DNA of 64,000 nucleotides, from positions 930,001-994,000 of the forward strand of contig NZ_FQUD01000001.1 in NCBI RefSeq assembly GCF_900128945.1, read 5' to 3'. The position numbers were made by a program, and so were the translations under genes. Of this stretch, positions 56,684 to 64,000 are shown piece after piece (the first letter of the stretch is position 1; the number at the start of each line of letters is the position of its first letter). The notes beneath the pieces were generated by a model, which made no database searches, was not told the DNA's origin, and saw nothing but the letters and a program-made list of their open reading frames with translations. The DNA comes from Chryseobacterium sp. OV279 (GTDB lineage Bacteria; Bacteroidota; Bacteroidia; Flavobacteriales; Weeksellaceae).

Positions 56684-59347
56684 ATGGCTAAAGGAGTAAA
56701 AAAAATACAGGTTACAAAAGGACTTTACTATCCCGATATGTCGGTAAAAGGCCAGAGAGTAACGCTAAAACCTGATCAGTGGGTTTATTTTGGCGTTGAA
56801 GAATGGCTGCCCGGAACTACTGCCGAAGATAAAAAGAAAGAAATTATCTGGATGAGGCAGACCAATAACCGGAAAATAATCATCAATCAGGCACCTTCAA
56901 AAGGAGGTTACAAATTTCTGATCTCCAAACAGTTTTGCGGAAGCTATCACTATTATATTGAAGCAAGTCTGTCCGGAAAAAGAGACCCTAAGAACCCTGT
57001 GGGACTCTATGTAAAGGGCTGGTGTGACCCTAAAATTGTTACCAGCAAATGGACGACTCAAAGAGGAAGTAAAACCAGCATCAAAAACCAGAATAAGATC
57101 AATTTCATTTCTTACGGACACGTAGTTTATCTTAATCTGATGACGGAAGGCCTTAACGGAAATACCTTAACGATAGAGCTTTGGAATCAGCAGACTGCAA
57201 AAAAAGATAAGCTGGTTCATGTCTACAATAATGTTCAGGTAATAGACGGAGAGGTTAATTTAAAAATAGAAAATACCTACTCGTGGATGGCTCATGTAGA
57301 TAACATCCAGAATGTAGAAGAATTTTATATCAAAGTAAAAGATACCGCTTCCAAACAGTACATTAAAGATAATCTGGGTGATGATCTTCACGCCATTTAT
57401 CTGAATGTAAAAAATAAAGTGGTCACCACCAATGCCAATGTCAGCAAGAATCAAACCCCTACGAAAGTATACAAACCTGATGTAAATTCCGTCCGTCAGG
57501 AACCTTGCCGCTTTGAAATGATCAAGATCACCGAAAGTGAAGTGAAAGACGGGAAAGCCAGTAATACTACGGTAACTGTGTTTGATAACGGTAAAGGAAT
57601 CAAAAAAATACAGTCAGCTGCCCTTCAGGAGCGTATCGAGAGAACAATCTATTATAAATTTGACTCTACGGTCATCGATAAAGACGGGGTAGCTATCCTC
57701 AATAACGTGCTCAAGTTTCTTTTGGAACATAAGGACTCAACCATGAATCTGAGCGGTTATGCCTGCGTGATCGGAAAACAGAATTACAATAAAGGGCTGT
57801 CCCAAAGAAGAGCCGATGTTGTAAAGAAATTTTTTGCAGATGGCGGCCTTGATCCAAGCCGGATTATTTCTGTTGGGAAAGGAGAAGTAGATCCTACAGA
57901 TGATAAAATGGGCAAGGATAATATCCGGTTCAAAAATGAAAGAGATTACGAGAGTAACAGAAGAGTAGATATTTCTTTTGTATTCAATGCTCATGATGCC
58001 CAGACCATTAATTATGAAGTCGTAGCTCCGACGGAATCAACGAAAAAAGATCTCACAATTGATATCTCCGGATTTGATACCAATGAATGCTACCACGGAA
58101 GTAAAAACAAGCATAAAAAGCAGATCCTGATGACCGACGTAGGTCAGGCGGTAGATAAAGGAGATACCAAACAGACTTTTGCCCCATCGTCTTTTAATTA
58201 TAAAGTCTACTCGAATATGTCAAGGTTCAATGCTGCTCCCATAAAGTATATCTGGCCTATAGCAACCAATCCGAATCAGTTCCATATGAACATTCACAGT
58301 TGCAGATATTTCAGTAACGATAAAAGAACAACGGTTTTAATTAAAGCCTATCCGGATATTAAATGGGAACTCGCCCTGGAATTTCAGGTGAATGTTTCCA
58401 ATTATAAAGCCTCCAATATGCCGGCAGGGAATATCTACGCCAAGCATCAGGAAAAATCCAGACAGGCAGGGTACAAAAGAATGCAGTTGAATAAAGACGG
58501 AAAAGTTCCGATCAATGTAGGTGTAGGATTGTCCGCAGAATGGGATGCCGGCCGGGAAAAAAGAAGCTTTACCAACGAGTTTGCAGATAAAATAGAGGTG
58601 GTCGCGAGAATGATCGCCACTGCTGTAAATATCGTTCAGAATGCCATCAACTATGCTCAGAGTGCTGCCAAAGAAACCGCTATTCCCGTTGGTTTCAATC
58701 TCAGATATCCTAAATTTACCGTTGTAGGAAAATGGTATCTGGAAAGAGTCAATGAGAGAGCTTCTTTAAGTGTCATCGGTGAAGTAGGTTTTGGTTTCAA
58801 ACCGCTGATAGGCGCTGAGGTCGTTATTGATATCATAGGCGCAGCCATTGCGGTAGCTTCTTACGGAGCGACTGGTAACCCTGCTGCTGCGAAACTTATC
58901 AATAAATTCAGAGGCGGACTGGAAAAACTTGGCGCTTCAGTGACCTTTACCGCTACATTTTATGGTGAGCTGGAAATTATGGTGGATGCTCTGAAAATTG
59001 ACAGTATTAACGGGATCAATATGCAGGGTAAAACCACGATCGGAGGGAAAATGGGGGCTACCATAGAACTCAGTATCAGTATTGAAGTAGGAACGGTAAA
59101 AGGAACCAAAGCAAAACCTATTGTTACGTTTAAAGCCGCAGCCAAGGCAGATTCCTATTTTGGAGGCGATATCGTGATAGATTCTGATACGACAGGATTA
59201 TTTATCCAGCCTGTTCTGAAATTTTCAGGAGTCGTTCTTTCTGTAGAAATAGAAGGCGAGGTAGGCTGGTGGAAAAGTAATTTCAAAGTAGAAGAAAAGG
59301 TGATGAAAGAAGAAACTTACTATATGGATAAAAAATATTTAACTTAA
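56684..59347 (+). CDS. Large OmpA-domain protein, likely T6SS effector
   Basis: The 887-residue protein has no signal peptide. Residues ~1-300 form a beta-rich N-terminal part. Residues ~318-435 form an OmpA/MotB-like peptidoglycan-binding domain (IERTIYYKFDSTVIDKDGVA, LSGYACVIGKQNYNKGLSQR, NRRVDIS). The last ~450 residues have no recognised fold; they include IGAEVVIDIIGAAIAVASYG, a hydrophobic stretch that could insert in a membrane. It follows the PAAR-like gene and precedes small membrane and lipoprotein genes. That suggests a cargo effector that docks to cell wall and acts on membranes. The toxic activity is unproven. Confidence 0.75.
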   Translation: MAKGVKKIQVTKGLYYPDMSVKGQRVTLKPDQWVYFGVEEWLPGTTAEDKKKEIIWMRQTNNRKIIINQAPSKGGYKFLISKQFCGSYHYYIEASLSGKRDPKNPVGLYVKGWCDPKIVTSKWTTQRGSKTSIKNQNKINFISYGHVVYLNLMTEGLNGNTLTIELWNQQTAKKDKLVHVYNNVQVIDGEVNLKIENTYSWMAHVDNIQNVEEFYIKVKDTASKQYIKDNLGDDLHAIYLNVKNKVVTTNANVSKNQTPTKVYKPDVNSVRQEPCRFEMIKITESEVKDGKASNTTVTVFDNGKGIKKIQSAALQERIERTIYYKFDSTVIDKDGVAILNNVLKFLLEHKDSTMNLSGYACVIGKQNYNKGLSQRRADVVKKFFADGGLDPSRIISVGKGEVDPTDDKMGKDNIRFKNERDYESNRRVDISFVFNAHDAQTINYEVVAPTESTKKDLTIDISGFDTNECYHGSKNKHKKQILMTDVGQAVDKGDTKQTFAPSSFNYKVYSNMSRFNAAPIKYIWPIATNPNQFHMNIHSCRYFSNDKRTTVLIKAYPDIKWELALEFQVNVSNYKASNMPAGNIYAKHQEKSRQAGYKRMQLNKDGKVPINVGVGLSAEWDAGREKRSFTNEFADKIEVVARMIATAVNIVQNAINYAQSAAKETAIPVGFNLRYPKFTVVGKWYLERVNERASLSVIGEVGFGFKPLIGAEVVIDIIGAAIAVASYGATGNPAAAKLINKFRGGLEKLGASVTFTATFYGELEIMVDALKIDSINGINMQGKTTIGGKMGATIELSISIEVGTVKGTKAKPIVTFKAAAKADSYFGGDIVIDSDTTGLFIQPVLKFSGVVLSVEIEGEVGWWKSNFKVEEKVMKEETYYMDKKYLT

Positions 59348-59355
59348 ATTCAGGT

Positions 59356-60171
59356 ATGCATAATTTTAAAAAACCATTATATTCCGTTTATCCCAGAATG
59401 TACTGTTCTGGAACCATTTATGTGAATGATGTTCCTGTCATAGACTGGTACGGAGATGAGACCAAAGAAGGCGGATTCGGAGGAGATACCATGATCAACC
59501 AGGCACTGCTTCAGAGTGGGAAATATCAGGTAGTTGGAAAAATGTATCCGCGTTTGGGAAAAAATGTTTTGGATGAAGATGATACCTTATCGGTAGATTT
59601 CTTTTGTGCAGATTTTGATAACTGGAAGGCATCCCGTGCTGAATTTCGTCCTAAAATGGAATCTCCATGGGACGGACTCACAGAAAATGTTCAGCATCCC
59701 ACGTTTAATGTGGCCAGCGAAATAGAAGTGGAACTTCCTTTTGTACTGGACGGTTGGCAGCATTCGGTAGATTTTAAAGATGTGAAAAAAGAAGACCTCT
59801 TCAGCGATGTTTTCAAATATTATAAACAGATACGCGCCGTATTGGTTGAGCATAATGCCGGAAAATACCTGGAAATGTCTCATGACAAAATGCAGCTTCA
59901 GGAGCAGGCTTTATATTATTCCGAAGACCGGAAAAAAAGGTTTTTAGACAGTGCCGGTCAGTTGTTTGGCCAGAATTTAGCTGTTGAGGAACTTAATGAG
60001 GCTGATTTGCACCTTGAAATCATGGGCTATGGTAAATTGGTAAGACTCATGAGAAAAGACGGATCTCAGCCGCTTCAGTTCATAAGTCCGGATCTTGAAA
60101 AGCAGGGCAATATTGAAATGGAAATCAAGCTTCACATGAGAACGAAGGAAAAAGGATTTAGTATTATTTAA
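59356..60171 (+). CDS. Hypothetical cytoplasmic protein of the T6SS island
   Basis: The 271-residue protein has no signal peptide or hydrophobic helix and no motif I recognise. It starts 8 bp after the OmpA-domain gene, so co-translation is likely. Its N-terminal segment (CSGTIYVNDVPVIDWYGDET) is beta-rich and the C-terminal half helical. It could be a chaperone for the preceding effector or its cytoplasmic immunity protein. This is a positional guess. Confidence 0.55.
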   Translation: MHNFKKPLYSVYPRMYCSGTIYVNDVPVIDWYGDETKEGGFGGDTMINQALLQSGKYQVVGKMYPRLGKNVLDEDDTLSVDFFCADFDNWKASRAEFRPKMESPWDGLTENVQHPTFNVASEIEVELPFVLDGWQHSVDFKDVKKEDLFSDVFKYYKQIRAVLVEHNAGKYLEMSHDKMQLQEQALYYSEDRKKRFLDSAGQLFGQNLAVEELNEADLHLEIMGYGKLVRLMRKDGSQPLQFISPDLEKQGNIEMEIKLHMRTKEKGFSII

Positions 60172-60183
60172 AATATCGGGTAA

Positions 60184-60837
60184 ATGACTTTTTTTGGAGG
60201 TTTTGTAGCTGTGGTTGTTCTGTTTTCTATATTTTTAGGATACAGGATTTTTTCAAAAATTTCGGATAAAAAACAGAATTCCGGAAAGACTGGAGGTTTT
60301 CTTGAGAAGGCATTTCTCTTGTTTTTTGTTTCGTTAATAATGGTTTCCATTAATGGATTAGCGTTCATTTTATCCTACTCATTTTTTTGGGAGAAAGCCT
60401 ACAGAACTTTCGGTGAACCCCAATATACCGCTACCGTGATAGGATATAAAAAAGAAATCACAAAAGGTAAAAACTTTTCAAATTCCTCATACAGCGACAG
60501 AGTCATCTTTTTTCCGAGAGTGGAATATACCAATGTCAATGGCAAAAAAATTGTAAAAACACTGGACATCACCAGTAATGATCCACCGGTTTTGGGTGAA
60601 AAAGTAAAAATTACAGATACTGAGAATCAGGAGAATACCAATACTGTGGAACTGGATTGGGTAATGCTGGCCGCTGGAGGTGTCTTTACTGGAGTTGCTG
60701 CATTTTTTGCGGCACTGCTCGCTACTTACGGTACATCGGATAGCATGAAAAAAAGACTAAGATGGTCTTTGAGAGCAGGGCTGGTACTCATTTTGATCAA
60801 CCTACTCTGTGTCATATTCATCTATTTAAAACAATAA
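60184..60837 (+). CDS. DUF3592-family membrane protein, candidate immunity
   Basis: The 217-residue protein has two N-terminal hydrophobic segments (residues ~3-20 and ~40-65) and two near the C terminus (WVMLAAGGVFTGVAAFFAAL and GLVLILINLLCVIFIYL). Between them lies a DUF3592-like domain (PQYTATVIGYKKE, FPRVEYTNVNGKKIVKTLD). It lies 12 bp after the previous gene in the effector cluster. A membrane immunity role against the OmpA-domain protein is plausible but untested. Confidence 0.65.
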   Translation: MTFFGGFVAVVVLFSIFLGYRIFSKISDKKQNSGKTGGFLEKAFLLFFVSLIMVSINGLAFILSYSFFWEKAYRTFGEPQYTATVIGYKKEITKGKNFSNSSYSDRVIFFPRVEYTNVNGKKIVKTLDITSNDPPVLGEKVKITDTENQENTNTVELDWVMLAAGGVFTGVAAFFAALLATYGTSDSMKKRLRWSLRAGLVLILINLLCVIFIYLKQ

Positions 60838-60907
60838 GAATACTTTGACCTGTTTTCACAAAGGAAGAAAAGGGGAATGACATTAATAAATCAAAATATA
60901 AACTATT

Positions 60908-61561
60908 ATGAAAAAAGGAAAATTTCTGATATTGATTTTCGTGGTATTGATTAATATCTGCTGCGGAAATAAATCATTTGATCTTTCATCCGTCTCTTTG
61001 GGCGAAGAGGCAACGAAGTATGATTTTGATAATAAAGATGTATTTCTGAAAGACAAAGGCAGCAAACCGGATGTCATTCAATATTATGCAGATGAAAATA
61101 AAGGTTTGACCTATGGAGGAATTCCTTTGGACAATACAATGGGGACAAGAATTACCGTATACAAAGGAAAAGTAGGGGCAGTTGACACCAATGCCGCAGA
61201 AAAAAGCTCTCTGGAATTTGTTGAAAAAATTGCAGGAAAACATGGTAAACCTACGGCTACAGTCACAGACAAAGCAACTGTAGATGCTAAAATGGTAAAG
61301 CAGATTTTTGAAAAGCTTAAAAAAGTGGCACCGGATAAAGTATCATGGAATCAGGGTGAGAAAAACTCTTTTACCTATCCTACATCTTTCTTTTGGGACG
61401 ATGGGAAAAACTATTCCATCCTGAGTATTTCTATTGAAGACGATGGAAGAATCAGAAATAAATATGTGACCGTGACCAAAGATGCTTACAGGAACGATGC
61501 GGTATTCGGATTAAAATATCCTACTCCACAGGGATCTCCGTGGTATCAGTACATGAAATAA
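60908..61561 (+). CDS. Putative lipoprotein of the T6SS island
   Basis: The 217-residue protein has a lipoprotein signal (MKKGKFLILIFVVLINICCG) with two adjacent cysteines; the lipobox is INICC. The rest has helices and strands and no named domain. It lies 70 bp after the DUF3592 gene, in the same direction. Exported lipoproteins at the end of effector clusters often act as immunity proteins; here that is only a positional inference. Confidence 0.6.
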   Translation: MKKGKFLILIFVVLINICCGNKSFDLSSVSLGEEATKYDFDNKDVFLKDKGSKPDVIQYYADENKGLTYGGIPLDNTMGTRITVYKGKVGAVDTNAAEKSSLEFVEKIAGKHGKPTATVTDKATVDAKMVKQIFEKLKKVAPDKVSWNQGEKNSFTYPTSFFWDDGKNYSILSISIEDDGRIRNKYVTVTKDAYRNDAVFGLKYPTPQGSPWYQYMK

Positions 61562-61584
61562 TTCTGAAGATAATTTTACTTAAA

Positions 61585-61953
61585 ATGAAACATAAAATTA
61601 GACATATTTTAATGATCTTAGGATGCCTTGTAGCACTTAGCTGCAATTCTCAAAAGAAAGAGGATGACAAGCTTATAGGTAAATGGCAGGGAGGTCTCAA
61701 AGATTCTAAGACAGGAGGTTTAATAGATCATATTGTTTTGGAGTTTACCAATGATGGGAAATTTCTTCAGCATGTAGGGGAAGGTCAAATGAAAAACACA
61801 GTAGAATCAACCTATGAATTACGGGATGATAAAATAATCACTATTGAGAAAGATACGAAGGAAAAGGCGGAAAGCAAATACACCATTAAAAATGATACAT
61901 TGATCATTCTGTATGAAGGGATGGAAAATAAGTACATCAAACTTAAGCAGTAA
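61585..61953 (+). CDS. Small lipoprotein, lipocalin-like
   Basis: The start at 61585 gives a lipoprotein signal MKHKIRHILMILGCLVALSC. The 122-residue protein then follows the pattern of small lipocalin-like domains: LIGKWQGGLKDSKTG, IVLEFTNDGKFLQHVG, STYELRDDKIITIE and TIKNDTLIILYEG. Such proteins bind small hydrophobic ligands or act in envelope stress. It is the last gene of the plus-strand run and is followed by a strong two-way terminator. Confidence 0.7.
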   Translation: MKHKIRHILMILGCLVALSCNSQKKEDDKLIGKWQGGLKDSKTGGLIDHIVLEFTNDGKFLQHVGEGQMKNTVESTYELRDDKIITIEKDTKEKAESKYTIKNDTLIILYEGMENKYIKLKQ

Positions 61954-61986
61954 ATGCTTTTAAGACTAAACTTTACATCAAAAATA

Positions 61987-62020
61987 AAAGGCCGGTTCAA
62001 AACATTGAACCGGCCTTTTT
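61987..62020. terminator. Bidirectional terminator between the T6SS island and the endonuclease gene
   Basis: AAAAGGCCGGTTCAA at 61987-62001 pairs perfectly with TTGAACCGGCCTTTT at 62006-62020 around AACA, with T tracts on both sides. It separates convergent genes. Confidence 0.92.
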
Positions 62021-62036
62021 ATGTTTAATCAAGAGA

Positions 62037-63563
62037 TTATTTCACAATAAACTTTAAAGTAGTCTGATCAAGCTTTAAAATATAAATTCCCTGCTCAAGA
62101 TTTTTGATCTTAATAGAATTTCCATTTTTAAAAGGACTGGTAATCGTCTCAAGTGTTTTCCCCTGAAGATTATAGATCTCTGCTTTTTTGATATCCTTAG
62201 TATCTCCCTTTACGAAGATTTCCTGCCCTGAAATCGGGTTAGGGTAGACCTGCAGCTCCTGAACCGCAGTTTCTCCTAGAGCAGCTTTTTGAGCCTGTCT
62301 GGCGCTTCCTGAATAGCAGGTCCATTTTAGGTCATCAATCGCCACTCTGTTGCTGGACGAACTGTTCACAAGGCTTACCGTCACATTTCCTGAAGTATTG
62401 ATATTATTGATGGTCGTCGTGGTTGCAGTAGTGCTGTAAGGTACCGTTCCTACCGTTGTTCCGTTTACTTTAACATCAAAAGTTCCGTTGCTTCCTGAAA
62501 ACTTAAGTTGCATAGTTACCGTTAATGATCCTATACCATTGGCAGAACTTCCTGAAGTTAAAGATCCTGATCTTACCGTAATGGCCTTGCTGTTGATGGT
62601 CTGGTCTGTTCTCGCGTCAGTTGCAGTCCATAAAATACCGCTTCCGGTCCATGTTCTTGTCGTATAAGAAGCATTGGCAGCCGGAATTGCTTCAAACGTT
62701 TCGTTCACACAGCCTGTTCCTGGATTAGGTGTTCCCGGATCTGTGGGTCCAGGATTGGAAGAACCCCAGATTTGATTCACATAATTAGGATTGTCAATGA
62801 ACGGGTTTCTGTTCCCCTGATAAGTATAAGACGCATTATTTCTTCCAATTTCAGCTGCCGAAACAGGATCCTGATTATGCCACGCCAGAAGCACATTCAG
62901 CTCCCAGGTCTGTAGTCCCGGAAATGTTGAACTTCCTAACATATTCCCCGAAGAAAAAGTAGAAAGTTTGCTCTGATAACGGGTTACAAAATAAAAGATC
63001 ATTCTGGCTACATCTCCTTTAAATTCATCGATCGGCTCAAATACCGTTCCTGCATATCCTGAAGAAGAAGAACTTCCCAGTTTGGATCCGTTTTTAGAAG
63101 TAAATGTTGCAGAACCTACCTTTCCGAAAGGATAATTGCTTCTCATTCCATTTACCTTTCCGTCTGTAGCTCTGATAAAGTGAATATCCGAAACCATCGG
63201 TGAAGACTCATTGAATAAACTTTGAGGAACAATATGTTCTCTGTTGTAGCAGTTTCCTTCTACGGAGTACGTTCCACACTGATTCGTTCCCGGAGTATAT
63301 TTGTAAGGATCGGCTCCTGAAGGTTTTTCTGAATAAATATCCATGATCGAGCCGTCATTTTCGTAGTTTTTGTCAATGTCAGTCGTTTTATAGCCTGTCC
63401 AAAGTCCACCGTAGCCTTTGTCCTGATGTCCGCTTGTAATGATAGAACTTAATGCCGTTTTAAGCGCGGCACCGCTTAATCCATTCGCTGAATTGTAATA
63501 CCCTGCAGGAGCCTGGGCATTGGCAAACCCCGCTATTACAGTACATAAGATAATTTTTTTCAT
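62037..63563 (-). CDS. T9SS-secreted endonuclease I family nuclease
   Basis: The 508-residue protein has a signal peptide (MKKIILCTVIAGFANAQ). An endonuclease I domain occupies about residues 20-270 and includes the core NCYNREHIVPQSLF with the HxxP-like catalytic His, and FIRATDGKVNGMRSNYPFGK. A linker with a Thr/Ser-rich beta domain follows. The C terminus (~440-508) is a type A T9SS sorting domain (LQVYPNPISGQEIF, GIYILKLDQTTLKFIVK). It digests DNA outside the cell for nutrient or biofilm purposes. Substrate range is inferred from the family. Confidence 0.9.
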   Translation of the reverse strand: MKKIILCTVIAGFANAQAPAGYYNSANGLSGAALKTALSSIITSGHQDKGYGGLWTGYKTTDIDKNYENDGSIMDIYSEKPSGADPYKYTPGTNQCGTYSVEGNCYNREHIVPQSLFNESSPMVSDIHFIRATDGKVNGMRSNYPFGKVGSATFTSKNGSKLGSSSSSGYAGTVFEPIDEFKGDVARMIFYFVTRYQSKLSTFSSGNMLGSSTFPGLQTWELNVLLAWHNQDPVSAAEIGRNNASYTYQGNRNPFIDNPNYVNQIWGSSNPGPTDPGTPNPGTGCVNETFEAIPAANASYTTRTWTGSGILWTATDARTDQTINSKAITVRSGSLTSGSSANGIGSLTVTMQLKFSGSNGTFDVKVNGTTVGTVPYSTTATTTTINNINTSGNVTVSLVNSSSSNRVAIDDLKWTCYSGSARQAQKAALGETAVQELQVYPNPISGQEIFVKGDTKDIKKAEIYNLQGKTLETITSPFKNGNSIKIKNLEQGIYILKLDQTTLKFIVK

Positions 63564-64000
63564 ATCAATAAAATTTCTGTAAGAATACTATATTTTCCCG
63601 AATAAGAAATTACATAATTGTTAATTTTAAAATGTACCGCATGCAGTTTATGAAGACCAGAATTTACTTCGCATCTTTGGAAATCCATGTCAATGGTTGG
63701 CGATTTCTTTAGAGGGAATTTAACCGACCTAGGAAGATGGAGCGTTAAGAAAATTAATTCTATGAACGTTAAGAAAATTCTACTGTTTGAAGCGCGACAA
63801 AAATATTGAGTCAAAAACAAATATCGAAATCGCGCAAGTTTTAGAATTTTTAGAGAATAGAAATAATTTTTAGCGGAAGATTCCAGTCTTGAACTTTTCG
63901 TTCTTTTGTTTCAAGACAAAAGGACAGATAAAAAGAAATTCACGAAAGTTTAATGTCTAAAAAACATGCTGAAGCTTTCAACTCTTTTGAACGAAAAATC
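63564..64000. other. Intergenic region at the right edge
   Basis: No credible gene is seen in these 437 bp. A small perfect inverted repeat, CTTTTGT/ACAAAAG with the loop TTCAAG (63903-63922), lies near the end. Reading frames here are short and lack coding character. Confidence 0.4.

Noticed and set aside
63560-63820. Open frame upstream of the endonuclease gene on the minus strand
   Set aside because: No signal peptide, no recognisable domain and irregular composition. It lies in the promoter region of the endonuclease gene and is most likely chance.
63903-63922. CTTTTGT/ACAAAAG inverted repeat near the right edge
   Set aside because: A single short palindrome in AT-rich DNA with no second copy seen in the window. 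Too weak to report as an element.

Overview
The window looks like a chromosome segment of a Flavobacteriia bacterium close to Chryseobacterium or Elizabethkingia. The evidence is the gliding-motility genes gldB and gldC, type IX secretion (T9SS) C-terminal sorting domains, a PafA-type alkaline phosphatase, many Bacteroidetes-style lipoproteins, -7 elements of the form TAnnTTTG, and T6SS subtype iii parts (TssD, VgrG, DUF4280). No rRNA, tRNA, CRISPR array, transposase or integrase was found. All functional names come from reading the translated sequence; no database was searched.

Layout. (1) 1-1.7 kb: the tail of a histidine kinase, a heme oxygenase (probably a bacteriophytochrome pair) and malate dehydrogenase. 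(2) 1.8-13.5 kb, minus strand: small lipoproteins, an S41 protease, an RDD membrane protein, hydrolases, a GG-leader peptide, and an SDR/TetR pair sharing one operator sequence. (3) 13.7-15.7 kb, plus strand: PafA phosphatase and a second GG-leader peptide. (4) 15.8-27.3 kb: six secreted paralogues in two tandem triplets, surrounding two TPR regulatory proteins and one T9SS-secreted protein. (5) 27.4-29.7 kb: a barnase / archaemetzincin-like / barstar operon next to nadE. (6) 30-36.3 kb: GNAT enzymes, then gldB and gldC separated by an ABC transporter whose permease is fused to a thioredoxin domain. (7) 36.3-42.7 kb: metB, small enzymes, tsaC, cca and a gene flanked by direct repeats. (8) 42.9-46 kb: a cobalamin-uptake operon (BtuB-like receptor and BtuG-like lipoprotein) with a readable promoter and riboswitch. 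(9) 46.4-48.4 kb: cdd, an Old Yellow Enzyme and a DUF2752 protein. (10) 48.5-62 kb: a one-directional T6SS accessory and effector island, with tube and spike proteins, a PAAR-like protein, a DUF2235 lipase, an OmpA-domain protein and candidate immunity genes, but no baseplate, sheath or ATPase genes in view. (11) 62-64 kb: a T9SS-secreted endonuclease I.

The strongest candidates for something under-described are the barnase / metalloprotease / barstar operon, the T6SS effector island, the ABC-permease/thioredoxin fusion inserted between gldB and gldC, a compact 78-nt four-way-junction element at 29.8 kb, and accessory genes bounded by terminator-like direct repeats.
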